Assembly (NCBI RefSeq): GCF_001676155.1
Contig: NZ_LZEW01000001.1
Location: forward strand, 1,054,001-1,118,000
Length of the DNA stretch: 64,000 nt
Source: Morganella psychrotolerans
GTDB taxonomy: Bacteria > Pseudomonadota > Gammaproteobacteria > Enterobacterales > Enterobacteriaceae
Direction: 5' to 3'
Position 1 is the first letter of the stretch. The number at the start of each line of letters is the position of its first letter. A model generated the notes under the pieces. The model saw nothing but the letters and a program-made list of their open reading frames with translations, was not told the DNA's origin and searched no databases. The translations under genes were made by a program, and so were the position numbers. Below are positions 19,767 through 28,482 of the stretch, piece by piece.

Positions 19767-20366
19767 TCAGTCAACCAGCTGAATATCCAATCCTCTCAGT
19801 AGGTCTAATGCTTCAATTCTTGAAAATGTTGCATTTGTGACTTTATTTTGCCGGATATCAATATTAAATGAATGACTGCCGGTTAAATCTGTATTTTCCA
19901 GGTTTGTATGCATAAACAAACTGTTTGATAAGTCACAATCTTGTATAAAAGATTTACAGAGTTCTGCATTTCTGAAGTCCGCATCATGTATTCTGCATGT
20001 TTCAAAATGAGATTCATGTAATTTTAAGTCAAAGAAATTGCAGCTGTCTAAAATACACTCTTTAAAACTCAGTTGGGAATAAAAGTCAAACGCAGGCCAA
20101 TAGCCTTTTGTCCAGTCAATTCCGACAAGTTTGCATCCCGTAAATTCAACCACTGAAAACCGGCTGCCGGGCACGTCCGTCAGACTTAAATTACATGCAT
20201 CAAACTGACAATTTAAAAATCTGCATTGTGAGAAAACCGCTGATGTAAAATCACAATTAATGAATTCACAACGTTCAAACACTATATCTGAATAATGTTG
20301 ATAACTCAGTTCCTGCTTGTCAAAACAGGTATCAAAATATTCACCGTTATTTTCCGGCTCTGCCAT
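19767..20366 (-). CDS. Pentapeptide-repeat protein, Qnr/McbG-like
   Basis: A 199-residue protein made mostly of pentapeptide repeats of the A(D/N)LXX type with F, L or C at the central position (for example FERCEFINCDF, FSQCRFLNCQF, HFETCRIHDADF, NLENTDLTGS). Such proteins fold as a right-handed quadrilateral beta-helix that can mimic DNA. A central break (WTKGYWPAFDF) and the C-terminal ending ALDLLRGLDIQLVD recall Qnr and McbG, which end in a LL..LGI-type helix that drives dimerisation. Qnr and McbG protect DNA gyrase; that role here is an inference. The gene is AT-rich compared with core neighbours. No operon partner is obvious. Confidence 0.82.
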   Translation of the reverse strand: MAEPENNGEYFDTCFDKQELSYQHYSDIVFERCEFINCDFTSAVFSQCRFLNCQFDACNLSLTDVPGSRFSVVEFTGCKLVGIDWTKGYWPAFDFYSQLSFKECILDSCNFFDLKLHESHFETCRIHDADFRNAELCKSFIQDCDLSNSLFMHTNLENTDLTGSHSFNIDIRQNKVTNATFSRIEALDLLRGLDIQLVD

Positions 20367-20419
20367 CAGTCGTCTCCTGAAACAGCATCCGGTTGTAAAA
20401 CCCGGTAATCATTATCATT

Positions 20420-20480
20420 TATACCCTTATTCATTCAAACTGCAGGTTCGTTGGCTGCAATTTGAATGACGTTGGGTATA
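20420..20480 (-). repeat. Short, internally deleted ERIC element
   Basis: 61 bases with both ERIC termini (TATACCCTTATTCATTCAAAC and GAATGACGTTGGGTATA) and no central core. It separates the pentapeptide gene from a small lipoprotein gene. Confidence 0.75.
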
Positions 20481-20495
20481 TAAGCCTCAGAAACA

Positions 20496-20678
20496 TTAGT
20501 AAATACCTTTCATTCTCTGTTGTTCTTTATAAATAGCCTGGTTTTCTCTGATTGTATTTACTGTACTGTTTTCATAAGGATCATTTTTTTTACTTCCGAC
20601 GTCACTGTCTGTGTGTTCTGATGCTGAACATCCTGCGATTACCACCGGTACCAAAATGCTTAATATTATTTTATACAT
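20496..20678 (-). CDS. Small lipoprotein, 60 residues
   Basis: A 60-residue predicted lipoprotein: signal peptide MYKIILSILVPVV with lipobox VIAGC, then a polar, charged mature part (ASEHTDSDVGSKKNDPY). I chose the ATG at 20678, which has AAGGA seven bases upstream, over a longer frame starting 30 codons earlier without one. No family was recognised; small lipoproteins of this kind resemble entericidin-like or bacteriocin-release-like proteins in size only. It lies between the ERIC remnant and a divergent orphan gene. Confidence 0.6.
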   Translation of the reverse strand: MYKIILSILVPVVIAGCSASEHTDSDVGSKKNDPYENSTVNTIRENQAIYKEQQRMKGIY

Positions 20679-20927
20679 TTGCTTTCCTTTATAAACAGAC
20701 CACATCCGATTCAGAGTGTAAAGCGGGCAAAAAGTTCCGACATAAAGTGCCGGAACTTTGTAAGCCAATGATGAATAAACACACTGCTGTATGTAGTAAT
20801 ACCTGCCTGACTCGTATATTTAATTCATTTTGTGCAATATTCAGAATGTTCCGCCTGCAAAAAAGGAATAAATGCTGTAAATCTTCTTCTCTGCATAAAT
20901 GAGTCTGATTTTGGTAACGAGGTAATT

Positions 20928-21272
20928 ATGTCTGTCAGCAATAAATCCGTGTATTCCGCATGTTCTAAACTGACCCTGATGGTCATGAAATTAAGTGGAT
21001 TAAAACGGACCATCACGATTAATCAGTATTTTGACTGGGCAACAGATAAATCACTTATTCAACGATTTATTGATGATAACAAAGACCACACTTCTGGTCT
21101 GGTCGCTTTAGATAAAACAAATAAAGATTGCAAAGCAGACCTCATCGCATATCTGGATACTGAGATCCGCAAATATGCCGGAACGGAACAAAAAGAAAAC
21201 TATACCGCACTCAAAAACGGTAATCTTTTAGTCATTAAAACGTTCAGTACCATCATGCAAAAGCACAGTTGA
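20928..21272 (+). CDS. Orphan hypothetical protein, 114 residues
   Basis: A 114-residue protein, MSVSNKSVYSACSKLTLMV at the N-terminus, with a short hydrophobic stretch and then a charged helical body (WATDKSLIQRFIDDNKDH, DKTNKDCKADLIAYLD). The ATG at 20928 is preceded by an AACGAGG ribosome-binding site; a longer frame opens 32 codons upstream without one. I do not recognise the family. It is unlike its core neighbours in base use, being AT-rich, and is probably part of the accessory stretch. Confidence 0.5.
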   Translation: MSVSNKSVYSACSKLTLMVMKLSGLKRTITINQYFDWATDKSLIQRFIDDNKDHTSGLVALDKTNKDCKADLIAYLDTEIRKYAGTEQKENYTALKNGNLLVIKTFSTIMQKHS

Positions 21273-21706
21273 CGGACAAAAAACACAATAAGCACAGTTG
21301 CCAACCACCCGTTTCATTTTTCGGACTATAAACACCCGCTCCGCGGGTGATTATGATGGATACAATGTATTACTAATTATTTTATCACTGTCCCCCGCCC
21401 GAAAGCCTTTTCCCTCATCAACCCGATTCCGGCGATAGCAAACAAGCAACAAATGAATTTAGGATTAGTCTTAATTTTTATTAAAAAACACATGTTACTT
21501 GTTTAAAAACAAAAATTTAAGAGTATTCCCGACAGAAATAAGTTTCATTTTTTTGACATAACTCATTTTATTTAAAGTAGTATTAATACTCACCATAAGT
21601 TATAAAAACCGCTTAAAAATTTATAAATATTGCAATTCACTTCCTTATATATAGAAATTCGTCCAAAACGAGCGTGTGCTTGTTACTTATCGTGAAACCA
21701 CTTCAT
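21273..21706. other. AT-rich intergenic region
   Basis: Strongly AT-rich, with no supported gene on either strand. A short hairpin CACCCGC/GCGGGTG lies at 21333-21349 without a T run. It precedes the adhesin remnant and probably carries the promoter of that gene. Confidence 0.6.
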
Positions 21707-23700
21707 ATGAAAAGAGCATCCATTATAAATACTGTTAAACACACCACATCGTTAAACTTAATTGTTCAGTTATTTTTTTGTTTTTTTTAACCTGTATTAC
21801 ATCTGCAATTGCTGAATCAAATAATACTTCCGCTATCAGAGAGCCTACTAAAACAACTAATATATCAAACGGTTATACCACCATCCTTCAAGGTGATTCT
21901 TTGACGCCACCTTTTACCCCGGATACCCGTCAATCAGGAACTGTTAATTTAATTAATAATAATACTGATGCCGTGACACCTTTATCTGATAAAAAAATGG
22001 ATATTACCCACTCATAAAACTGCATCAGAAACCGTTGCATCTGCCTATAATTTTCCGGATCAGAACAAAACAATTACACTGTAAATGCCGTTGCTGTTGA
22101 TACAGAAGGAAACCGCTCCAATCAAACGCAGACACAAATCAGTGTTATTCAAAATACGGTCAGCATTGCCCAAAGCACCCTGACACCGGAAGAGAGTCAT
22201 TTATCAGCTGACGGCAAAAGTACACAACCGCTGACATTAATAATCAGAGATAAGCAAGGCCAGCCTGTTGATATTCCTGCATCTGACATCATGGTTAAGG
22301 TAAATCACCAATTATCCGGTTACCGGAATGTTGCCACTGTTTCTGATTTTATCAGGAAAAGCGCCGGTCATTATACTGCTGTCGTTACAGCCGGTACTCA
22401 GGCAGAAACGATTACAGTTACCCCTGTAGCACAACATATATCCCTGATATCTGCCCGCGTATTTATCAAAGAAGTCACGCCGTCAGAAAATAACTCAACA
22501 TTTACAGCCAGCCCATTAATAATAAAAGCTGATAATATCGAAAATAGCACATTAACCTTTGTAGCCAAAGATGCTAATGGCAATGCTATTAGTCAGCTAA
22601 ATACTCAGCTTACTTTTGTCATTAAGGATAGCCGGGGTAATGAACCAAATATAAATAAAGTCAGCCTCAGCCGTATTACTGAAAATACCTCAGGTATTTA
22701 TAGTGCCGAGCTTAAAGGAACATTACCGGATTTATATACGATAACACCGTATATAAACACTGAAAAAATAGGTAATTTGCAAGAGGACATTCTGTTGATT
22801 GCTGATGACAGTACTGCCACTATTGCAGATGGTGATTTACAGGTAACTATAGATGGCGCTGCCGCTGATGGTTATTCAGTAAATGAAGTCGTCGCAAAAG
22901 TAACCGACCGCAATGGAAATACCCTCTCCGGACAGAAAGTCATATTCACCGCAAATAATGGTGCGCGGGTAACAACCATCACCGGAATAACCGGGCCAGA
23001 TGGCCTCGCTATGGCGATATTAACAAATATGACCGCAGGAAACACTCAGGTCGTTGCTTCCCTTTCCAACGGAACAAGTAAATCAGTCAATGTAACATTT
23101 GCGGTGGATTTTAGCCGGGCACTAATAAGTCTGAAAACGACTAAAGATAATGCGATTAAAGACGGTATTGATAGCGATGAAGTGGAAGCAACGGTAACCG
23201 ATAACAGCGGATTACCTATTAAAGGTATCAACGTTAAATTCAGAGCACGAAACGGATTTAGTCAGGTAATTACTCCGGAGGTCACCACCGATAGCAATGG
23301 TAAAGCAAAAACAACGGTTGTATCCAAATCAGTACTCTCTAATTCCATAATAGCAGTGTTGCCCAACGGAAATAGTGCAGATACACCGGTGAATTTTATT
23401 TTACTGAATCGGACTTATTCAGTGGTAACTAATAATGCTAAAGCTGACGGTGTAGATAAAAACAGATTCCGTATTACCTTAACCCGTTCTGATAACGGTC
23501 TTCCCGCAGCCGGACAGGAAATAATGTTCGAAACACCCTCTCCGATGACATTATCTGATGAACGGGTTATAACGGATGAGACAGGTACTGCAAATATCAC
23601 CATAACAAGTACATCACCGAGCGGAATTGGCGGATACAATTTATTAATTGATGCAACCGCCTGCTGCACCATTTCACTCGGAGGTATTAATTTCCGTTAA
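21707..23700 (+). pseudogene. Inverse-autotransporter (invasin/intimin-like) Ig-domain protein lacking its barrel
   Basis: An adhesin-type remnant read in several frames. From 21707 it begins MKRASIINTVKH, then a signal peptide ending SAIA, and about 60 polar residues. The frame then shifts near A7 at 21991-21997 and again near 22066, after which NYTVNAVAVDTEGNRSN is the end of the linker domain that follows the beta-barrel in invasins. Five Ig-like (BIg/D-domain) repeats follow in the frame from about 22072 to the stop at 23700, with signatures ADGKSTQPLTLIIRD, TDRNGNTLSGQ and TDSNGKAKTTV. The usual approximately 400-residue outer-membrane barrel is absent. T7 at 21773-21779 and T8 at 21781-21788 break the signal peptide. 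Some breaks may be sequencing errors; barrel loss is not explained by them. Confidence 0.7.
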
Positions 23701-23785
23701 CGTTTTATAATATTAATAATCAATCTTTCTGTATCCGGGGAGATTGATTATATTAGCCTGCTTTCAATTAGTTAATAATGAAAAC

Positions 23786-23822
23786 AAAAAGAAATGAACA
23801 CCGCAGGGAAAACCCTGCGGTG
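23786..23822 (-). terminator. Terminator of the microcin-like gene
   Basis: A ten-base-pair stem (23799-23808 with 23813-23822) with an AAAA loop, followed on the minus strand by T-rich sequence (TTCATTTCTTTTTGTTTTC). It begins ten bases after the stop of the microcin-like gene. Confidence 0.8.
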
Positions 23823-23831
23823 GTGAAATAA

Positions 23832-24059
23832 TTAAAGGATCGGGAACACTATGCTTGCGATCATTCCGGCACCTGAGAGTGCGGTACCGACAATACCTGC
23901 GGCCATAAGACCAAAACCAAGTCCGCCGGTTACCGGACCTAATACTGCGCCGGCAACAATTGTAGGAATAGAGACTAATAAACCAAGCCCGGCAGGAATT
24001 GCTAATAAGCCGAAGCCACCATTTACAGCATCAAATTCATTTACGTTTAATTCTCTCAT
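23832..24059 (-). CDS. Class II microcin/bacteriocin-like precursor with double-glycine leader
   Basis: A 75-residue precursor starting MRELNVNEFDAVNGG, which fits the double-glycine leader consensus of microcin V-type class II microcins (MRxLxxxELxxVxGG), with predicted cleavage after G15. The 60-residue mature part is very hydrophobic and glycine-rich, has no cysteine, and has GxxxG-type spacing (GAVLG) seen in helix-packing bacteriocins. The ATG at 24059 has AAGGAG seven bases upstream; a longer frame starts 15 codons earlier without one. A good terminator follows. No exporter, immunity gene or protease could be found in the window, so export would need a transporter elsewhere. Assignment is by leader and composition only. 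Confidence 0.7.
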   Translation of the reverse strand: MRELNVNEFDAVNGGFGLLAIPAGLGLLVSIPTIVAGAVLGPVTGGLGFGLMAAGIVGTALSGAGMIASIVFPIL

Positions 24060-24591
24060 GGCGACACTCCTTAATTTAATATTATACCTCTCCTTGCACT
24101 GCATATTTATCTGTTAGTTTAAGATAAATATAATCATATTATATACCGCCATTAAGAAGACACCAATATTTAAAGAATCATTTTAATCTTATCGCCGAAA
24201 TTACTAATCTCGCAAAAATCACTTAAACTGAAATTTAGTATTTTTATAGATTTTCACATGGCTAAATGGTGTTAATTTGATTTAAAAAACCAATACCACA
24301 CCAATATTTTAGAGTGTTTATCTTTTTCACTCATATTAATGAATGAAATAATTAAAAATACCTGTTTTATTATTTAATTTAGTAAAACCACTTATTGTAA
24401 TACAGCGTACCTCCGGATTTTTGCTCGCACCGACAGCCGGTAAAAATGAGTCTTTTTTACCGGCGCGTATCAGAAGACCCCGTCTATCTGCTATCATTGC
24501 ATCTTTCTCCCAGACACTTTGCCGCAGATAGCCTGTCATTTTTATCTGTCAGTCTGCAAAACAACACAAAACAGTAAAGAAACAGTAAGAA
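24060..24591. other. AT-rich intergenic region between the microcin-like gene and ttcA
   Basis: Very AT-rich at 24060-24400, then closer to core composition. A TATAAT box on the minus strand (ATTATA at 24081-24086) lies just upstream of the microcin-like gene but would leave only a very short leader. A perfect 11-base-pair inverted repeat, GCCGGTAAAAA/TTTTTACCGGC, lies at 24436-24464 with a seven-base loop. A 67-codon frame on the minus strand at 24336-24539 lacks support and was not called. Confidence 0.6.
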
Positions 24592-25512
24592 ATGAATACA
24601 CCAAAAGATCAGCACAATATTAATAAATTGCAGAAACGCTTACGCAGCCATACCGGTAAAGCCATTGCCGATTTTAATATGATTGAAGATGGCGACCGCA
24701 TTATGGTTTGTCTCTCCGGCGGCAAAGACAGCTATACCCTGCTTTCTGTTTTGCAGAGTCTGCAACAGAGCGCACCCATCAGTTTTTCACTGATCGCGGT
24801 AAACCTGGATCAGAAACAACCGGGCTTTCCCGGTCATATTCTGCCGGAATATCTGGAAAACCTCGGTGTTGAATACAAAATCGTGGAAGAGAACACGTAC
24901 GGGATTGTGAAAGAGAAAATCCCCGAAGGTAAAACGACCTGTTCTCTCTGTTCACGCCTGCGCCGTGGTATTTTATACCGCACTGCTACCGAGCTTGGCG
25001 CGACAAAAATTGCCCTCGGACATCACAGGGACGATATTTTACAGACACTGTTCCTGAATATGTTTTTTGGCGGCAAACTCAAAGGTATGCCACCAAAACT
25101 GATGAGTGATGATGGCAAGCACATTGTTATCCGTCCGCTGGCGTATTGCCGCGAAAAAGATATTGAGCATTTCGCCGAGGCAAAAGGATTCCCGATTATT
25201 CCGTGTAATTTATGTGGTTCACAGCCGAATTTACAGCGCCAGATAATTAAAGATCTGCTGCGTGACTGGGACAAACGGTATCCGGGTCGCATTGAAACCA
25301 TGTTCACCGCCACACAGAATGTCGTACCATCACATTTATGTGATACCGGACTATTTGATTTCAAATCAATTCATCAGGGTGGTGATGTAGTGGATGGCGG
25401 CGATTTGGCGTTTGACAGGGAAACACTGCCATCGCAACCCGTTTGGACGGTTGATGACGATGAAAGCTCAGACTTTACAGAACACCGCCTGGATGTGGTG
25501 GAAGTGAAGTAA
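24592..25512 (+). CDS. ttcA: tRNA 2-thiocytidine biosynthesis protein TtcA
   Basis: TtcA thiolates cytidine-32 of certain tRNAs, using an iron-sulfur cluster and ATP. The 306-residue protein has the PP-loop SGGKDS (residues 42-47) for adenylation, cluster-binding cysteines C117 and C120 in CSLC, and C208 in [18 protein letters not shown] is a further family motif. Length and motifs fit E. coli TtcA. The gene marks the right border of the accessory stretch; ttcA is the known integration site of the Rac prophage in E. coli. Confidence 0.95.
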   Translation: MNTPKDQHNINKLQKRLRSHTGKAIADFNMIEDGDRIMVCLSGGKDSYTLLSVLQSLQQSAPISFSLIAVNLDQKQPGFPGHILPEYLENLGVEYKIVEENTYGIVKEKIPEGKTTCSLCSRLRRGILYRTATELGATKIALGHHRDDILQTLFLNMFFGGKLKGMPPKLMSDDGKHIVIRPLAYCREKDIEHFAEAKGFPIIPCNLCGSQPNLQRQIIKDLLRDWDKRYPGRIETMFTATQNVVPSHLCDTGLFDFKSIHQGGDVVDGGDLAFDRETLPSQPVWTVDDDESSDFTEHRLDVVEVK

Positions 25513-25537
25513 GCCTGTACGGTCAATTCTGCTAAAG

Positions 25538-25561
25538 CGCTCCCTGTGAGCGTTTTTTTTT
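25538..25561 (+). terminator. Terminator of ttcA
   Basis: Stem CGCTC/GAGCG (25538-25542 with 25548-25552), five-base loop, then nine T residues. Confidence 0.75.
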
Positions 25562-25590
25562 GCCGGTCAGAACGGATGCAAAATTCAGGC

Positions 25591-25714
25591 AAAAAAAAAC
25601 CGATGTATAAATACACCGGCATGATAATGGTCAATATTCTGTATAAGAATTCAATATGAGAAAAACTACAATTATGGAGCACAACGTTCATCGCTCAACG
25701 TTGTATTCACCTGC
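25591..25714 (-). ncRNA. fnrS: FnrS small RNA
   Basis: An approximately 124-base minus-strand RNA homologous to FnrS, the anaerobically induced Hfq-dependent sRNA that represses aerobic-metabolism genes such as sodB, gpmA and maeA. The 5' part GCAGGTGAATACAACG and the following GAGCGATGAACGTTGTGCTC hairpin correspond to the recalled E. coli FnrS sequence. The terminator is a stem CCGGTGTAT/ATACATCGG followed by nine T. A FNR site is centred 42 bases upstream. In E. coli fnrS also lies next to zntB. sodB, a known FnrS target, is in this window. Ends are inferred. Confidence 0.85.
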
Positions 25715-25749
25715 GGGACTAATAGTGCCCTAACTGACGTCACCGTTTC

Positions 25750-25763
25750 TTGATATAGCTCAA
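25750..25763 (-). promoter_or_regulatory. FNR binding site of fnrS
   Basis: On the minus strand the sequence TTGAGCTATATCAA is one mismatch from the FNR consensus TTGAT-N4-ATCAA. Its centre lies about 42 bases before the predicted FnrS start at 25714, the spacing of a class II FNR-activated promoter. Confidence 0.8.
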
Positions 25764-25798
25764 GTCCGGTACGGTAAATCACATAAAATTACGCGTTT

Positions 25799-26782
25799 TT
25801 ACAACCAGTTACTCTTGCGTAACCACCAGGCAACAAAGCCTATCACACCGGCTAATCCCACACAGAACAAACTGAATGCAAACGGAAAATCGCCGCCCGG
25901 AATACCACCGAGATTGACACCAAACAAGCCAGTCAGAAACGTTGTCGGTAAAAAAATCATTGCCAGCAATGACATAGTATAAGTGCGCCGGTTCATGGCA
26001 TCTGCCATCATGTTAGTGATTTCATCTGAAATAACCGAGGTCCGCGCGATACAGGAGTCAATATCATCAATAATCCGTCCGAGCCGGTCGCTGACATCTG
26101 TCAGTTGATGACGATCCTCATCTGAGAGCCAGACGTAGCGCTCTGATGCCAACCTGGCAAACACATCACGTTGTGGTGCCATATAACGGCGCAGGACAAT
26201 TAACTGCTTGCGCAGCAGCGCCAGTTCCCCGCGTGCCGGAATACGCGGTTCAAGTATCGCATCTTCCATGTCGATCAGTTTGTCATGCAGATCTTCGATA
26301 AAGTCGGCGACTTCATCTGTAATACAAAATGCGGCTTCTGCCAGCCATTCGCCGGTATTTTTCGCGCCTTCGCCATTCAGTAAATCATCCTGAATCGTCT
26401 GGATAGAGTGCACTTTCCGGTGGCGGGTCGAGATAATATAGTTGCTGCTTATCCAGATACGGAACGCCACAAGCTGATCCGGTCTGTCACCTTCGTTATT
26501 ATTAATAGTTTGCAGCGTGATAAGCGCCGCCTCTCCGATTCGGACAATCCGCGGGCGGATCACATCATTGGTCAGCCCGTCCTTCGCCAGAACCGGCAGC
26601 AGGTCAGTTTCACGCAGCCAGCGCTGATTATTGGCAGAGAGATAGTCCAGATGCGCCCACATCGGCTGCTTTTGTCCGGCAACCGCATTGACATCAACAG
26701 GAACGCAGCCCCCTTCTCCGTCAAGCTGAACCCTGTAAATAGGATCGGTTCCCTGAAAAGCAGATCCGTACAATGCACCCAT
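25799..26782 (-). CDS. zntB: Zinc transport protein ZntB (CorA family)
   Basis: ZntB is a pentameric CorA-type inner-membrane protein that moves zinc, now thought to be a proton-driven importer. The 327-residue protein has a long soluble N-terminal domain and two C-terminal membrane helices joined by the GVN motif (GLFGVNLGGIPG) and ending WWLRKSNWL. Length equals the E. coli protein. It adjoins fnrS and mppA. The start MGALYGSAFQG fits the family, and the upstream AGGAGAAACAC provides a ribosome-binding site. Confidence 0.93.
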   Translation of the reverse strand: MGALYGSAFQGTDPIYRVQLDGEGGCVPVDVNAVAGQKQPMWAHLDYLSANNQRWLRETDLLPVLAKDGLTNDVIRPRIVRIGEAALITLQTINNNEGDRPDQLVAFRIWISSNYIISTRHRKVHSIQTIQDDLLNGEGAKNTGEWLAEAAFCITDEVADFIEDLHDKLIDMEDAILEPRIPARGELALLRKQLIVLRRYMAPQRDVFARLASERYVWLSDEDRHQLTDVSDRLGRIIDDIDSCIARTSVISDEITNMMADAMNRRTYTMSLLAMIFLPTTFLTGLFGVNLGGIPGGDFPFAFSLFCVGLAGVIGFVAWWLRKSNWL

Positions 26783-26847
26783 GTGTTTCTCCTCCGAGGT
26801 TCTGCCGCATTCCCCCGCTCCCTGCGGGGAAATGACAGGAGGCAGGT

Positions 26848-28482
26848 TTAGTGCTTAATAATATAGAGATTATGGCTGTACGCCACATCTTCCGGATTAT
26901 TAACCGGATACCCTTTCAGCCACGGTTTGATCAGGCGGCCATTGGTGTACTGATAGATAGGTGCAATCGGGGTATCTTCCGCCAGCAGTTTTTCAGCTTC
27001 GTTATAATCGGCATTGCGGGCTTCATCATCGGTTTCCAGTGCCGCTGTTTTCAGTAATTCATCATATTTTTTACTGTGATACTTCGAAATATTACCGGTG
27101 TGAATACTGCTCAGCAGCGACAGGAAGGTCGACGGCTCATTATAATCGCCCACCCAGGAGGCGCGGATCACATCAAAATTCCCGGTATTACGGCTGTCAA
27201 TGTAGGTTTTCCACTCCTGGTTCACCAGCCTGACTTCCACGCCCAGCTTTTTCTTCCACATCGATCCGACCGCAATAGCAATTTTCTGATGATTTTCCGA
27301 GCTGTTGTACAGCAGGGAAAGTTTCATCGGGTTATGCGGGCCATAACCGGCGGCCGCCATCAGCGTTTTTGCCTGGCTGTCCAGTTCGCTCTGACTGAAT
27401 TTCTGATAACGTCCCGGTTCCGGGGTAAAGCCGGCGGTGACATCAGGCGTAAAGCGCCATGCCGGTTTTTCGCCGGTGCCAAGGACTTTTTCGGCAATCA
27501 CCGCGCGGTCGATAGTCATGGAAAGCGCCTGGCGCACACGCGGATCATTGGTCGGCGCGCGCTGTGTATTAAAGGCGTAATAATAGGTGCCGAGCTGATC
27601 CGGAATATAAATCTGATCCGGAATGGATTTTTTCAGCTTCTGATACTGATTTTTCGGGAAGGATTCAGTGATATCCAAATCACCGGCAAGATAGCGCTTT
27701 GTTGCCTGTGATTCATGATTAATCGGCACAAAGGTAACGGATGTCAGTACTGTGTGTTTGTTATCCCAGTAATGCGGGTTCGGTGTCAGAACAATTTTTT
27801 CATTTACCACCCGCTCATGCAGGACAAATGCACCGTTTCCGACCAGATGCCCGGCGCGGACCCAGTTATCGCCATATTTCTCTATTGTCGCGCGATTTAC
27901 CGGGAAAAGGCTGAAATTCGCCGCTAAATTCGGGAAGTAAGGGACGGGTCTGTCCAGCGTAATGCGCAATGTGTGCGGATCAATGGCTTCTGCCCCCAGT
28001 GTGGCGGGTGCCATTTTGCCGTCGATAATCGCCTGCGCATTATTAATACCGGCAAGAGGTGCGAACCAGGCGAATGTTGAAAGGCTTTTCGGATCAACCA
28101 AACGCCGCCAACTGTAAACAAAGTCCTGTGCGGTGACAGGGGTGCCGTCTGACCACTGCGCATCTTTGCGCAGATGGAATGTCCAGACCAGATTGTTATT
28201 TGTTTCCCAGGAGGAAGCTACTCCGGGAACAGGCTTTCCGCCCGCATCCTGGCTGGTCAGCCCTTCAAATAAATCACGCAGGAGCTGCGCTTCGGTCAGC
28301 CCGACCGCTTTTACCGGATCAAGTGATGCAGGTTCGTCTTTAAGATGACGATAAACAGATTGCTCTTTTGCCAGCTCAGTTCCGGCGGGGATCACCGCCG
28401 CCATGGCACAGAACAGAGAAGAAAAGGTGAACACCGCACCAGCAAGAAATGCGGTACGTGATAAATTTGCCGGCATGAGCAT
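26848..28482 (-). CDS. mppA: Periplasmic murein tripeptide-binding protein MppA
   Basis: MppA binds the murein tripeptide L-Ala-D-Glu-meso-Dap and delivers it to the OppBCDF transporter for cell-wall recycling. The 544-residue precursor has a signal peptide (FLAGAVFTFSSLFCAMAA) and an SBP_bac_5 body; VYRHLKDEPASLDPVKAVGL, SWVGDYNEPSTFLSLL and APIYQYTNGRLIKPWLKGYP match MppA closely. The choice of MppA over OppA rests on these and on its place next to tpx and tyrR, as in E. coli. The ATG at 28482 has AAGG eight bases upstream. It diverges from tpx. Confidence 0.88.
   Translation of the reverse strand: MLMPANLSRTAFLAGAVFTFSSLFCAMAAVIPAGTELAKEQSVYRHLKDEPASLDPVKAVGLTEAQLLRDLFEGLTSQDAGGKPVPGVASSWETNNNLVWTFHLRKDAQWSDGTPVTAQDFVYSWRRLVDPKSLSTFAWFAPLAGINNAQAIIDGKMAPATLGAEAIDPHTLRITLDRPVPYFPNLAANFSLFPVNRATIEKYGDNWVRAGHLVGNGAFVLHERVVNEKIVLTPNPHYWDNKHTVLTSVTFVPINHESQATKRYLAGDLDITESFPKNQYQKLKKSIPDQIYIPDQLGTYYYAFNTQRAPTNDPRVRQALSMTIDRAVIAEKVLGTGEKPAWRFTPDVTAGFTPEPGRYQKFSQSELDSQAKTLMAAAGYGPHNPMKLSLLYNSSENHQKIAIAVGSMWKKKLGVEVRLVNQEWKTYIDSRNTGNFDVIRASWVGDYNEPSTFLSLLSSIHTGNISKYHSKKYDELLKTAALETDDEARNADYNEAEKLLAEDTPIAPIYQYTNGRLIKPWLKGYPVNNPEDVAYSHNLYIIKH

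Noticed and set aside
24336..24539. Minus-strand open frame of 67 codons upstream of ttcA
   Set aside because: No ribosome-binding site, low-information sequence and it spans a perfect hairpin; I could not tie it to a family.
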